Shown: positions 52,193 to 62,188, numbered from the stretch's first letter. The stretch: DNA of 64,000 nt from Mycolicibacterium goodii (GCF_001187505.1 NZ_CP012150.1:434001-498000); one strand, 5' to 3'. Numbers and translations: made by a program. Notes: generated by a model from the letters alone, not told the origin.

Positions 52193-53155
52193 ATGGCAAG
52201 GTTCGTCGTGAGACGCGTGCTCGGCATGATCGCGGTCCTGTTCGCGATCTCGCTGCTCGTGTTCCTGATTTTCAACGTGATCCCCAATTCGGATCCGGCG
52301 GCGCGCATCGCGGGCAAGAACGCCAACCCCGCGCTGATCGCCAGGGTCAGCCATGACCTCGGCCTCGATCAACCGCTGCCCGTGCAGTACCTGACGATGA
52401 TGAAGCAGATCGTCACCGGCCAGCTCACCTCCTACGCCAGCAATCGCAATGTCGCCGACCAGATCTGGCAGGGACTGCCCGCCACGATGTCGCTGTGTAT
52501 CGGTGCGGCCGTGCTGTGGATGGCCCTGTCGATCTGGTTCGGCTACCTCAGCGCCGTGCATGCGGGCAAGTTCACCGACCGCGCGCTCACGGTGCTGTCG
52601 CTGGCCGGCATCTCGATGCCGGTGTTCTGGCTGGCCGCGATCCTGCTGTACTTCCTCAGCTTCAAGCTGCAACTCTTCCCGTCCAGTAGTTACGTACCGC
52701 TGGACGAGAATCCGCTGCAGTGGGCGTATCACCTGATACTGCCGTGGATCACGCTGGCGGTGCTGTTCGTCGGGTTCTACAGCCGGGTGCTGCGCACCAA
52801 CATGCTCGACGTCGCCAACGAGGACTACGTGCGCACCGCGAAGGCCAAGGGCATCAGCCCGCGACAGGTCCGGATCCGGCACATCCTGCGCAACTCGCTG
52901 ATCCCGGTGATCACGTTGTTCGGTCTGGATTTCGGTGCCGTGGTCGGTGGCGGGGCGATCCTGACCGAGACGGTCTTCAACATCAACGGGGTCGGGCTGT
53001 ACGCGGGCGAGGCGGTTCGCACACTCGACCTGCCGCCGCTGATCGGCGTCACGATGTACGGCGCGTTCTTCATCGTGCTGTTCAACACGATCGTCGACCT
53101 GGCGTATGCGTACCTCGATCCACGTATCCGGCTCGGAGAGGCGGCCGCAGTATGA
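52193..53155 (+). CDS. Peptide ABC permease, OppB type
   Basis: This 320-residue permease begins ARFVVRRVLGMIAVLFAISLLV and carries NEDYVRTAKAKGISPRQV, the EAA-type loop of DppB/OppB. It starts at ATG 52193, three bases after the preceding stop, and overlaps the following ATPase gene by four (ATGA). Together with the OppC-type protein it forms the channel. Confidence 0.92.
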   Translation: MARFVVRRVLGMIAVLFAISLLVFLIFNVIPNSDPAARIAGKNANPALIARVSHDLGLDQPLPVQYLTMMKQIVTGQLTSYASNRNVADQIWQGLPATMSLCIGAAVLWMALSIWFGYLSAVHAGKFTDRALTVLSLAGISMPVFWLAAILLYFLSFKLQLFPSSSYVPLDENPLQWAYHLILPWITLAVLFVGFYSRVLRTNMLDVANEDYVRTAKAKGISPRQVRIRHILRNSLIPVITLFGLDFGAVVGGGAILTETVFNINGVGLYAGEAVRTLDLPPLIGVTMYGAFFIVLFNTIVDLAYAYLDPRIRLGEAAAV

Positions 53156-54138
53156 GTGCACTTCTTCAGGTGACCGACCTGAAGGTCAGTTTCACCACCG
53201 ACGGCGGGGTGGTCCGCGCGGTCGACGGGGTGTCGTTCGACCTCAAACCCGGCGAGATCCTCGCCGTGGTCGGTGAATCCGGCTCGGGCAAGAGCGTGAC
53301 CGCGCAGACCCTGATCGGGCTGACCCGGGCGTCGAACGCGGCGATCGACGGAGCGATCGACTTCGACGGGCGGGACATCAACACGCTCGACGACGAGGCG
53401 CTGCGCGAGGTGCGCGGTGAGCACATCGCGATGGTGTTCCAGGATCCGATGACGTCGCTGAACCCGGTGTATCGGGTCGGTGACCAGATCATCGAGATGA
53501 TCCGGGCCCACCGCGACGTGTCCAAGGCGCAGGCCCGCGCGCAGGCGGTCGAACTGCTTCGCGCCGTGGGCATCCCGCATCCCGAGCGGCGGGTCTCGGA
53601 CTATCCGCACGAGTTCTCCGGCGGCATGCGCCAACGCGTCATGATCGCCATGGCACTCGCGCTGGAACCCGAGGTGCTGATCGCCGACGAACCGACCACC
53701 GCGCTCGACGTCACGGTGCAGGCCCAGATCCTGCGCCTGGTCGACCGGCTCAACCAGGAGCGCGAACTGGCGGTCGTGCTCATCACCCACGACCTCGGGG
53801 TGGTGGCGGAGGTCGCCGACCGCGTGGTGGTGATGTACGCCGGGCAGATCGTCGAGGACGGCACGCTCGACGACATCTTCTACGATCCGCAACACCCGTA
53901 CACCTGGGGTCTGCTGGGGTCGCTGCCTCGGGTCGAGGACACCGAACGCGGCCGGCTGCAACAGATCCCGGGTCAACCACCGTCGTTGTTGAATCCCCCG
54001 ACCGGATGCCGGTTCGCGGCCAGGTGCGCTCACGCGTTCGACAGGTGCACGCAACCACCGCCGTTGGCGGACCACCTGGGTGACGGACATCTGGATCGCT
54101 GCTGGCTCACGCCGGAGGAAAAGAGGACGCTGCGGTGA
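53152..54138 (+). CDS. Peptide ABC ATPase, OppD type
   Basis: This 328-residue ATPase has Walker [10 protein letters not shown] (about 42-50), signature [14 protein letters not shown], Walker [12 protein letters not shown], and the C-terminal oligopeptide-transporter domain with three cysteines ([14 protein letters not shown]). The cysteines in this domain can hold an iron-sulfur cluster in related proteins. It overlaps its neighbours on both sides by four bases. Confidence 0.92.
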   Translation: MSALLQVTDLKVSFTTDGGVVRAVDGVSFDLKPGEILAVVGESGSGKSVTAQTLIGLTRASNAAIDGAIDFDGRDINTLDDEALREVRGEHIAMVFQDPMTSLNPVYRVGDQIIEMIRAHRDVSKAQARAQAVELLRAVGIPHPERRVSDYPHEFSGGMRQRVMIAMALALEPEVLIADEPTTALDVTVQAQILRLVDRLNQERELAVVLITHDLGVVAEVADRVVVMYAGQIVEDGTLDDIFYDPQHPYTWGLLGSLPRVEDTERGRLQQIPGQPPSLLNPPTGCRFAARCAHAFDRCTQPPPLADHLGDGHLDRCWLTPEEKRTLR

Positions 54139-55148
54139 CCGCACTGCTGGAAGTGACCGATCTGGTCAAACATTTCCCGATCAAGTCGGGCGTCGTCGTC
54201 GACCGCGAGGTCGCGCGGGTACGTGCGGTCGACGGGGTCAGCCTGACCCTGCAGGAAGGCGAAACCCTCGGTCTGGTCGGCGAATCCGGTTGCGGCAAGT
54301 CCACGCTGTGCCGGGTGATCCTGCAGTTGATCCAGCCGACCTCGGGTTCGGTGCGCTTCGAGGGTCAGGAACTCGTCGGACTCTCACAGCGCGACCTGCG
54401 GCCGATACGCCGTCAGGTGCAGATGATCTTCCAGGACCCGTTCGCGTCGCTGAACCCGCGCAAACGGGTCGGTCAGATCATCGGTGAGCCGATGGAACTG
54501 CACGGCCTGACGTCCGGAGCGGAGACCGGACGCAAGGTCCGAGAGCTCATGGAACGGGTCGGCCTGCAGGCCGAGCACTACAACCGCTACCCGCATGAGT
54601 TCTCCGGCGGGCAGCGCCAACGCATCGGCATCGCCAGAGCGCTTGCCCTGCAACCGAAACTGATCATCGCCGACGAACCGGTTTCCGCACTGGATGTCTC
54701 GGTGCAGGCCCAGATCATCAACCTCCTCAAGGACCTGCAGCAGGAGTTCCGGCTGTCGTACCTGTTCGTCGCGCACGATCTGGGGGTGGTGCGTCATGTG
54801 TCGGACCGCGTGGCGGTGATGTACCTCGGCAAGATCGTCGAGACCGGCGAAGTCGACGGCCTGTACCGCACACCGTTCCACCCGTATTCCGGTGCGCTGC
54901 TCTCGGCGGTGCCCATCCCCGATCCGCGCCGCAACGCCGCGCGGGAACGGTTGGTGCTCGAAGGTGACGTGCCGAGTCCGATCAACCCGCCCTCGGGGTG
55001 CAGTTTCCACACCCGCTGCCCGTGGTCTACCGAGGTCTGCAGGGACGAGCCACCCACGCTGCTCGACCTGGCTCCCGGGCACGCCGCCGCGTGCTTCCAT
55101 CCGCGCAACGTGCAGACGCCGGCACCGCAGCCCGCCGCGCAACCCTGA
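54135..55148 (+). CDS. Peptide ABC ATPase, OppF type
   Basis: This 337-residue ATPase has Walker [10 protein letters not shown] (about 53-61), signature [14 protein letters not shown], and Walker [11 protein letters not shown]. The C-terminal domain has [14 protein letters not shown]. It starts at GTG 54135, overlapping the OppD-type stop. It is the last gene of the five-gene operon and is convergent with the Hsp70-like gene. Confidence 0.92.
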   Translation: MTALLEVTDLVKHFPIKSGVVVDREVARVRAVDGVSLTLQEGETLGLVGESGCGKSTLCRVILQLIQPTSGSVRFEGQELVGLSQRDLRPIRRQVQMIFQDPFASLNPRKRVGQIIGEPMELHGLTSGAETGRKVRELMERVGLQAEHYNRYPHEFSGGQRQRIGIARALALQPKLIIADEPVSALDVSVQAQIINLLKDLQQEFRLSYLFVAHDLGVVRHVSDRVAVMYLGKIVETGEVDGLYRTPFHPYSGALLSAVPIPDPRRNAARERLVLEGDVPSPINPPSGCSFHTRCPWSTEVCRDEPPTLLDLAPGHAAACFHPRNVQTPAPQPAAQP

Positions 55149-55163
55149 ATCGACCCGTACCGC

Positions 55164-57086
55164 TCAGGGGTACGGCTGGAACGGGTTCTGGGGGTACTGC
55201 GGATTCTGGGGGTACTGCGGGTACTGCGGTTGTGGCTGTTGCCGACTCGGCACCTGGATCGGGATCGGCACCGGCACGAACGGCACCGTGATGTAGGTGG
55301 TGGTCATCGGGTTGGTGGTGGTCGTCGGTGTTGTCGTTGCGGTGGTCGTGGTTGTTGTGGTTGTGGTTGTCGTGGGTGTCGTTGTCGTGGGTGTGGTGGT
55401 GGTCGTCGTCGTGGTGGTGGTCGGCGACGTCGTGGTGGTCGTGGTGGTCGTCGTCGGCGCGGTCGTGGTCTGCGTGACGACGTGGGTCTCGGTGACCGGC
55501 GGCGGAGGTGGCGGCGCCTCGGTGACCGTCACCGGCGGTGGCGGCGCAGGGGCCTCGGTGACCGGCGGCGGCGCCTCGGTCACCGGCGCAGGTGCGACGG
55601 CGCTCGGTTCGGGCGCAAGGGGTTTGGGTTCTGCCGTGCGCACCTCGTTCGTCGGGCTGGTGCCGGTAGAACTGGTCAGCACGTACGTCACACCCCCGAC
55701 AGCCACCAGGACCGCCGCCACCGCGATCCCGAAAACGGTGAGCGGCAGGCGCCTCCACCCGCGCTCGGGCTGATCGATCGGCCCGGTCGGCGGTACGTAC
55801 TGCACCGAGGGCCGGGCCGACGTGTCACCGGCATACGGGTTCGCGGCAGGATTGGCGGCGTACGGGTTGGCCACCTCCCCCGCGTACGGCACCACATCGT
55901 CGGGGGCGTCGTCCTCCGACCACGCCAGCGCACGGAACGTCGACGAGCCCTCCTGATCCGGTACCGCGCCTGCCACAGGTGCGCTCGCGGTCGGCACATC
56001 GGACGCGGCCGCGACGCCGAGAGTGGGTGCGGCACCGGTCATCGCCCCCGCGTCGGCCAGACCGGCCGGGTTGACACCGGAGGCCACCAGCGCCGCGCCG
56101 ACCGCCGCGTCGAGCGCGGGCTGCGGCGTGGTCACCACGGCGGCCCGGGAATGCTCCGAAAGCCGTTGTGCCACCAGAGGAATGCTCGCACCGCCGCCGA
56201 TCATCACGACGGCCGACACGGCCGACCAGCTGAACCCGTTGCGCTCCAACGCTTCGTCGAGTGCGTCGAGCACCCCGGCGAAGGGCTGCTGCATGAGCGT
56301 CTCGAGTTCGTCGCGGGTCACCCGGATCGTGGCCGAGTAGCCCGGTAGTTCGACCGGCAGCTCGGTGGCGGTCAATGCCGAGAGGCGTTCCTTGGCGGCG
56401 CGGCACTCCTCGCGCAGACGCGCCAGCGACCCGACCGCGGCGGTGCCTGCCGGGTCGAGTGCGCCGGCCTGGGTGATGCCGTCGAGGATGTGCGTCAGCA
56501 GTGCCTGGTCGATCTGGTCACCCGAGAATTCCGGGTAGCGCGTCGTCTCGTCGATCGGTTCGAAGCCAGAGGCCGCGTCGGCCAGGGTGATGCTGGTGCC
56601 GCTGCCGCCGAAGTCGAGCAGGGCCACCACCCCGCCCGCGGGCAGGCCCGGGTTGACCCGTAGCGCGGCCAGCGAGGCCACGGCATCGGGCACCAGGCGC
56701 GTGGGCATGCCGTCGTGCGACAAACTCGGATTGGTGCGCAGCGCGTGCCGCAGGGCCCGCAGGGTGGTGGGCCCCCAGTGTGCGGGCACGGCGATCACCA
56801 ACTGCTGCGACGGGCCGCCCGCTGCCTCCACCATGGCGTCGAGCGCCTCGACCAGCAGCGTGTCGGCCGGATAGGACGCACCGTCGGGCGCCACCAGCGG
56901 CACCGGGTCGCCGACCCGCTCGACGAATCCGCTCAGGGTGACCCCTGTCGCGGTTTGCGGCACGCCGACCTGCGGCGTCCGGTCGGCCGACAAGGTCAAC
57001 ACGGAACGCCGGATCTCAGGCTGATTGCCGACTCGCGCCGCAACCAAGTTGGTGGTCCCGATCGACAACCCCAACGGGTCGCTCAT
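55164..57086 (-). CDS. Membrane-anchored Hsp70-like protein with Pro/Thr-rich tail
   Basis: This 640-residue protein has an N-terminal actin/Hsp70-type ATPase fold (MSDPLGLSIGTTNLVA at the start, LLDFGGSGTS, and VVMIGGGASIPLV). A linker, a membrane helix (about residues 455-477: LTVFGIAVAAVLVAVGGVTYVL) and an external tail follow. The tail is Pro-rich, then a Thr-rich tract of about 75 residues, then a Gln/Pro/Tyr-rich end with repeated YPQ. There is no peptide-binding domain. M. tuberculosis Rv0312 is the likely counterpart. ATG 57086 puts the ATP-binding start at the N-terminus. Confidence 0.88.
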   Translation of the reverse strand: MSDPLGLSIGTTNLVAARVGNQPEIRRSVLTLSADRTPQVGVPQTATGVTLSGFVERVGDPVPLVAPDGASYPADTLLVEALDAMVEAAGGPSQQLVIAVPAHWGPTTLRALRHALRTNPSLSHDGMPTRLVPDAVASLAALRVNPGLPAGGVVALLDFGGSGTSITLADAASGFEPIDETTRYPEFSGDQIDQALLTHILDGITQAGALDPAGTAAVGSLARLREECRAAKERLSALTATELPVELPGYSATIRVTRDELETLMQQPFAGVLDALDEALERNGFSWSAVSAVVMIGGGASIPLVAQRLSEHSRAAVVTTPQPALDAAVGAALVASGVNPAGLADAGAMTGAAPTLGVAAASDVPTASAPVAGAVPDQEGSSTFRALAWSEDDAPDDVVPYAGEVANPYAANPAANPYAGDTSARPSVQYVPPTGPIDQPERGWRRLPLTVFGIAVAAVLVAVGGVTYVLTSSTGTSPTNEVRTAEPKPLAPEPSAVAPAPVTEAPPPVTEAPAPPPPVTVTEAPPPPPPVTETHVVTQTTTAPTTTTTTTTTSPTTTTTTTTTTPTTTTPTTTTTTTTTTTATTTPTTTTNPMTTTYITVPFVPVPIPIQVPSRQQPQPQYPQYPQNPQYPQNPFQPYP

Positions 57087-57303
57087 AACGCAGGCCACCA
57101 TAGCCGCAGCGGTGGTCACGTTCCATCTGACACTCCGCGCGCGGGCTGATCCAACGCCGTTCGGCCGATTCAGCTTTGGCCACAGCAATCTTGCGCTCAC
57201 CAACGTCGGCACTGGTGAGCCGCGAAATCGCGGCGCGGCAGGAAACATCCGGCGGCGGTTTCGGTGATCGTTTCGATTCGGTCACGACGGGTACAGGGAG
57301 GCT

Positions 57304-58815
57304 ATGACCGCCGCAACATCCCTGTGGCTCGCCGACCGTGCCGAGCGACCCACACCGCCGTATCTGGATGAGACGAATTGTTCCGCCGATGTCGTCGTGG
57401 TCGGAGCCGGCATCACCGGGCTGATCACGGCCGTGCTGCTCGCCCGCGCCGGAAAAGACGTCCTGGTGCTCGAGGCCCACACCGCGGGCGCGGGCACGAC
57501 CGGCAACACCACCGCCAAGATCAGCCTGCTGCAGGGCACCAAGATGTCGAAGATCCTGCGCAAGCACGGGGTGAAGGTCGCCGAGCAGTACGTGCAGGGC
57601 AACCTCGAAGGTCAGGAGTGGCTGGCCGGCTACTGCGATGCGAACGGCCTGTCACTGCAGCGTGAGGACGCCTACACCTACGCCCAGTCCGCGAAGGGGG
57701 TCGCGTCCGCGCGCGACGAGTACGACGCGTGCCGCAAGGTGGGGCTCGACGCCGACTGGGTCGACGACGCCGACGTCCCGTTCCCGTTCGCCGGCGGTGT
57801 CCGACTGCCCGATCAGGCGCAGTTCGATCCGATGCCGTTGCTGGACAGGCTGATTGTGGAACTCGACGAGCGCAACGGCAGGCTCGTGGAGGGCACCCGC
57901 GTGCTGCGGGTGTCCCAGGACTCGGGTGGGTTGAAACTTCACGTGCGCAGCCACACCGGAGCCGAGTTGGACGTGCGGGCCGGGCAGTGCGTACTGGCCA
58001 CCGGCATACCGATTCTCGACCGCGGTGGTTTCTTCGCGCGGTTGTCGCCGCACCGCTCCTACTGCCTGGCGTTCCGGGTACCCGGCGCGGTGACGCGCGG
58101 CATGTACATCTCCACCGATTCCCCCACCCGGTCGGTGCGTTACGCCCCGACCGCCGACGGGGACCGGTTGATCGTCGGCGGGGCCGGGCACACCGTGGGC
58201 CGGCGCCCCCACCCGTCCGACGGCGTCGACGAACTGGCGTCGTGGGCCAAGGTGCACTGGCCCGGGGCCATTCAGACGCACTACTGGTCCGCGCAGGACT
58301 ACACCCCCGTCGACGAACTGCCCTATGTGGGCCCGCTCCTACCCGGCAACGAGAAGATCTATGTGGCAACCGGTTTCGACAAATGGGGAATGACGAACGG
58401 CACGGCCGCGGCGCTCGCGTTGTCCAGCCGGATCCTGGGCGGACGGATGGACTGGGCGCAGTCCTTCGACAGTTGGAGTCCGCATGAGCTGTCCGGGATC
58501 CCGACGGCGGTGAAGATCAACCTCGAAGTCGGCTTCAACATGGCCAAGGGCTGGGTCACCCCGAGCCTGCGCATCGGTGACGGTGCCCCGGAGGACGGCG
58601 GCGTGGTCGCCGGTCCGCCGTGGCACATGCAGGCCTGCAGCGTCGTCGACGGTGTCGAACACCGGGTGTCGCCGGTGTGCCCGCATCTCGGCGGCATCGT
58701 CGAGTGGAACGACTCCGATGAGGCGTGGGAGTGCCCGCTGCACGGATCGCGATTCGCTCCGGACGGCACACTGCTGGAAGGTCCGGCCACCCGCGGCCTC
58801 ACACCGGCACCATGA
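57304..58815 (+). CDS. FAD-dependent oxidoreductase with C-terminal Rieske domain
   Basis: This 503-residue fusion has a DAO-type FAD domain (VVVGAGITGLITA at about 31-43; GTTGNTTAKISLLQG; C-terminal IYVATGFDKWGMTNGT). A Rieske domain at about 420-495 binds [2Fe-2S] through CPHLGG and CPLHGS. The same order occurs in widespread proteins of unknown substrate in actinobacteria and Bacillus. The Rieske domain probably shuttles electrons from or to the flavin. ATG 57304 follows AGGGAGGCT. Confidence 0.92.
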   Translation: MTAATSLWLADRAERPTPPYLDETNCSADVVVVGAGITGLITAVLLARAGKDVLVLEAHTAGAGTTGNTTAKISLLQGTKMSKILRKHGVKVAEQYVQGNLEGQEWLAGYCDANGLSLQREDAYTYAQSAKGVASARDEYDACRKVGLDADWVDDADVPFPFAGGVRLPDQAQFDPMPLLDRLIVELDERNGRLVEGTRVLRVSQDSGGLKLHVRSHTGAELDVRAGQCVLATGIPILDRGGFFARLSPHRSYCLAFRVPGAVTRGMYISTDSPTRSVRYAPTADGDRLIVGGAGHTVGRRPHPSDGVDELASWAKVHWPGAIQTHYWSAQDYTPVDELPYVGPLLPGNEKIYVATGFDKWGMTNGTAAALALSSRILGGRMDWAQSFDSWSPHELSGIPTAVKINLEVGFNMAKGWVTPSLRIGDGAPEDGGVVAGPPWHMQACSVVDGVEHRVSPVCPHLGGIVEWNDSDEAWECPLHGSRFAPDGTLLEGPATRGLTPAP

Positions 58816-58843
58816 GGCCCGCCCGTGTGCTGCAATGGCGGGC

Positions 58844-59335
58844 ATGGGTGACAACCTCCGAGTCGACGGCGACGTCCGGGACGACATCAACGCCATCAAG
58901 CAAGTCAAGTACCGGTATCTGCGCGCGCTCGACACCAAGAACTGGGACGAGTTCGCCGCGACGCTCACCGACGACGTGGCCGGTGACTACGGGCAGTCGC
59001 TGGGCGAGGCGCTGCACTTCACCGATCGCGCGTCGCTGGTGGACTACATGCGGCAGTCGCTGGGGCCGTCGATCATCACCGAACATCGCGTCGCGCATCC
59101 GGAGATCACCGTCGACGGCGACGAGGCCACCGGGACGTGGTACCTGCAGGACCGCGTGATCGCCCCCGAATTCAACTTCATGCTGATCGGTGCGGCCTTC
59201 TACCGCGACACCTACCGCCGCACCCCCGACGGCTGGAGGATCAGCGCCACCGGCTACGACCGCACCTACGACGCCACGATGTCACTGGAGAACCTGAACT
59301 TCCACCTGAAACCCGGTGCGGCGTTGCACATCTGA
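58844..59335 (+). CDS. NTF2/SnoaL-like protein
   Basis: This protein of about 163 residues has a SnoaL-like cone fold (DINAIKQVKYRYLRALDTKNWDEFAATLTDDV, quoted only in part, then ATGTWYLQDRV and YRRTPDGWRIS). Members are enzymes or carriers for small hydrophobic substrates; the family gives no function here. M. tuberculosis Rv0310c is similar in size and position. ATG 58844 or 58835, nine bases upstream, may be used. Confidence 0.82.
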   Translation: MGDNLRVDGDVRDDINAIKQVKYRYLRALDTKNWDEFAATLTDDVAGDYGQSLGEALHFTDRASLVDYMRQSLGPSIITEHRVAHPEITVDGDEATGTWYLQDRVIAPEFNFMLIGAAFYRDTYRRTPDGWRISATGYDRTYDATMSLENLNFHLKPGAALHI

Positions 59336-59366
59336 CCGCGGGTCACTTGGCGGGTTACTTCGCGGG

Positions 59367-60020
59367 CTACTTGGCGACGGCGATCAGCGCACCGGGCCGC
59401 AGCCAGCGGATGATCTGCACCAGCGTCGCGTCGTCGATGGCCACGCAACCCGCGGTGGGCCCGCCGTCGGTGTTGTGCACGAAGAAGGCGCCGCCGTTGC
59501 CCGGCACCCTGGCCTTGTTCACGCCCATCACCACGGCATGACGGTACTGCGGGATGTCCAGATTCTCGGTGCCGCTGCGGGGATCGGTGTCGAACGGGCA
59601 CTGCGCCTTCTTGCACACCTGCATGGTGTTGTAGGTCGGGCTCTTCATGTCGCCGTCCCACCAGTGGTCCGGACCCACCTGCACATACTGCAGTCCGCCA
59701 CCGGGATTGGGCGCGGTGCCGAACGCGAAGTCGAGCGTGAAGATGCCCATCGGCGTCTTCTGCTCGCCGTCGTGGGTCTGCGGCGCCATCCCGTTGGCGC
59801 CGATCCAGGCGTCGATTCCGACCCCGACGGGCTGCCAACCGGTGGCACCGCGCTGGTAGACGTCCATCTTGGCCTTCGAACCACCCACCCCGACAACGGA
59901 AATCACCTGGGTGGCAGCGCCGACCGATTTCGCGAACCACGGATTCTCCACGGCCGTCGCGCTCGGCGCGCACGCCAGTGCGAGCGCCGCGACGCACAGC
60001 GATACCAGTAGTCGGCGCAC
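59367..60020 (-). CDS. Exported L,D-transpeptidase-like protein
   Basis: This 217-residue protein has a signal peptide (RRLLVSLCVAALALACAPSATA) and a YkuD-type catalytic domain. The active-site pattern is HNTDGGPTAGCVAID, with the Cys nucleophile in AGC. TPMGIFTLDFAFG is the typical substrate-loop segment. M. tuberculosis Rv0309 has the same size and neighbours. GTG 60020 is chosen because the signal begins there; the longer frame upstream has no signal. Confidence 0.88.
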   Translation of the reverse strand: MRRLLVSLCVAALALACAPSATAVENPWFAKSVGAATQVISVVGVGGSKAKMDVYQRGATGWQPVGVGIDAWIGANGMAPQTHDGEQKTPMGIFTLDFAFGTAPNPGGGLQYVQVGPDHWWDGDMKSPTYNTMQVCKKAQCPFDTDPRSGTENLDIPQYRHAVVMGVNKARVPGNGGAFFVHNTDGGPTAGCVAIDDATLVQIIRWLRPGALIAVAK

Positions 60021-60054
60021 CCGTCCATCGTCGGGTGCGCACCTATACGCCACA

Positions 60055-60072
60055 TCACCGTTCGGACACGAT
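60055..60072. repeat. Dispersed 18-base repeat, copy 2
   Basis: TCACCGTTCGGACACGAT, followed by one variable base and CGGT, between the transpeptidase-like gene and the PAP2-kinase gene. The other copy is at 22232-22249, downstream of the first L,D-transpeptidase. Confidence 0.5.
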
Positions 60073-60099
60073 CCGGTTCCGGGCGGATAGGTTGGATCC

Positions 60100-61563
60100 A
60101 TGGATGTGCGCAAAATCGGTCGGGGACTCGGAACTCTGGACCGCGAGGTGTTCGAGGCGGTCGCCGAATCCCCAAGTCCGCTGCTCGACGCCGTCATGCC
60201 CAAGCTCACCAGCGCCGCCGACCACTCGAAGCTGTGGTTCGTCATCGCGGCGGGCCTCGGAGCGTTCGGCGGTGCGTCGGCGCGGCGCGGCGCGGTGCGC
60301 GGCGTCGCGAGCCTGGCCGTCACGAGCCTGGTGACCAACCAGGTCGCCAAGCGGATCTGGCAGCGGCCCCGCCCGGACCGCAGCATCATCCCGCTGGTCC
60401 GCCAGACCCGTCGCGTGCCCACGTCGCACTCCCTGCCCTCGGGGCACTCGGCGAGCGCCGCGGCGTTCGCGGTGGGCGTCGGCCTGGAAACCGCGCCGGT
60501 CGGTCTGCCGCTCGCGCTGCTCGCCGGACTGGTGGGGCTGTCGCGCGTGGCGACCGGCGCGCACTATCCGGGTGATGTGTTCGCCGGGTTCGGCATCGGC
60601 GCCACCATCGCGATCCTCGGGGCCCGCATCGTGCCGACCATCCCGGCCGCGAGCCTTCCGACCTCGGCACCGCTCCGGTACAAGACCGGGCCCCGCCCGG
60701 AGGGGCAGGGGGTCACGCTGGTGATCAACCCCGCCTCCGGAAGCGGCACGGGCGCCCGCGTCGTCGACGAGGTGCGCGACGCGCTGCCGCAGGCGAAGAT
60801 CGTCGAGCTCGACGACGGCGACGACATCGAGAAGGTGCTGCAGGAGGCCGCTTCGCGCAGTGAGGTGCTCGCCGTCGGAGGCGGCGACGGCACCGTGGCG
60901 TGCGCGGCGGGTATCGCGGTGGAGGCGGGTGTGCCGCTGGCGGTGTTCCCCGGTGGCACGTTCAACCACTTCGCCAAGGACATCGGCTGCGACACCGTCG
61001 CGCGCACGGTCGAGGCCATCCAGCAGGGCAGCGCCGCCTATGTGGACCTGGTGTGCCTCAACGACCGGCAGATGGTGCTCAACACCGCGAGCATCGGTGC
61101 CTACCCGAAGTTCGTGCGGATCAGGGAGAAACTCGAACACCGCCTGGGCAAGCGGGTGGCCGCGGCATACGCGGCCTACCTCACGCTGCGCCGCGATGAG
61201 CCGGTGCGCATCACCTTCGACGACAAGACCGTGGAGACCTCGCTGTTCTTCCTCGGCAACTCGGTGTACTTCCCGTCCGGTTTCGCGCCGTCGCAGCGGC
61301 CGCGCATGGACGACGGCCTCATCGACGTGCGGATCCTGGAGACGGGCAAGAAGTTCGGGCGGCTGCGGATCGCGCTGGCGATGCTGCTCGGGCAGCTCGA
61401 ACGCAGCCCGCTGTACCACGAGATGCAGGTCCCGCAGTTCCGGTTCGCGACCGTCGACGGACCGACGGTGCTCGCCCACGACGGCGAGGTCGGGGAACCG
61501 TGCACCGAGGCGACGTTCACCGCGCGATACCGCGCGCTCCCGGTGTTTCGTCCGTTGCCGTGA
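60100..61563 (+). CDS. Bifunctional PAP2 phosphatase / diacylglycerol kinase family protein
   Basis: This 487-residue fusion has an N-terminal PAP2 acid phosphatase (KRIWQRPRP, then SHSLPSGHSAS and SRVATGAHYPGD, the three active-site motifs) at about 25-180. A lipid kinase domain (VTLVINPASGSGTGA, GGGDGT at 260-265) occupies about 200-480. PAP2 removes lipid phosphate while the kinase adds it, so the two domains act on different lipids or in sequence. ATG 60100 is preferred. It overlaps the next convergent gene by 47 bases. Confidence 0.92.
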   Translation: MDVRKIGRGLGTLDREVFEAVAESPSPLLDAVMPKLTSAADHSKLWFVIAAGLGAFGGASARRGAVRGVASLAVTSLVTNQVAKRIWQRPRPDRSIIPLVRQTRRVPTSHSLPSGHSASAAAFAVGVGLETAPVGLPLALLAGLVGLSRVATGAHYPGDVFAGFGIGATIAILGARIVPTIPAASLPTSAPLRYKTGPRPEGQGVTLVINPASGSGTGARVVDEVRDALPQAKIVELDDGDDIEKVLQEAASRSEVLAVGGGDGTVACAAGIAVEAGVPLAVFPGGTFNHFAKDIGCDTVARTVEAIQQGSAAYVDLVCLNDRQMVLNTASIGAYPKFVRIREKLEHRLGKRVAAAYAAYLTLRRDEPVRITFDDKTVETSLFFLGNSVYFPSGFAPSQRPRMDDGLIDVRILETGKKFGRLRIALAMLLGQLERSPLYHEMQVPQFRFATVDGPTVLAHDGEVGEPCTEATFTARYRALPVFRPLP

Positions 61564-62188
61564 CGGCGAGATACGGCGGCGCGACGAGCAGGCACACCAC
61601 GAAGAAGGCGTAACCCAGCGCCCAGCCCGCGATGACGTCGGACGGGTGGTGCACGTTGAGCACCACCCGGCCGACGCCGATCGCCAGGATGACCAGCACA
61701 CCCGCGGCGACCGCCCAGCCGCGCCACGCCGCACGCAGCACCGGCCATATGAGCGCCAGCACGGCCAGCACACTGGTCATCACCCCCAGCGCATGTCCGG
61801 ACGGGAACGACGTCCACGCCGCGTACACCAGCGCGGTGGGCGGGCGCGGGCGATCGGCGGTCAGCTTCGCCACCTGGGTGACCACGCCGCTGAGCTCCAC
61901 GGTCAGCAACGCGAACACCGCGACGCGGTAGTACCGCCGCAGCAACGCGAACATGATGAACACCGCGGCCGCCATCCGGAACGCATACGGCCCGAGGACC
62001 GTGCAGAACACATCCCACGCCGTCACCCAGGCCGGGTGCCCGGTGCCGAACCGGAACGCCGGGTCCAGCCCGGCGTCGTCGAACGCGATGAGCCACCCCC
62101 ACCCCGCGCGGTAGCCGAACCACATCAGGGCATAGACCACGGCGGCCAGCACCGCCGTCGTGATCAGCAATCCCCTTGTTCGGTCCAC
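61517..62188 (-). CDS. PAP2 family membrane phosphatase
   Basis: This 223-residue membrane protein has about six helices and the PAP2 motifs: KLTADRPRPP, FPSGHA and RVVLNVHHPSD. It probably dephosphorylates a lipid or prenyl diphosphate at the membrane. M. tuberculosis Rv0308 is the likely counterpart. GTG 62188 begins a short cytoplasmic start before the first helix. Its 3' end overlaps the convergent kinase fusion. Confidence 0.88.
   Translation of the reverse strand: MDRTRGLLITTAVLAAVVYALMWFGYRAGWGWLIAFDDAGLDPAFRFGTGHPAWVTAWDVFCTVLGPYAFRMAAAVFIMFALLRRYYRVAVFALLTVELSGVVTQVAKLTADRPRPPTALVYAAWTSFPSGHALGVMTSVLAVLALIWPVLRAAWRGWAVAAGVLVILAIGVGRVVLNVHHPSDVIAGWALGYAFFVVCLLVAPPYLAVTATDETPGARGIAR

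Noticed and set aside
55297..55500. Plus-strand GTG/GTC repeats resembling a repeat array
   Set aside because: They encode the Thr tract of the Hsp70-like protein on the other strand; there are no unique spacers as in CRISPR.
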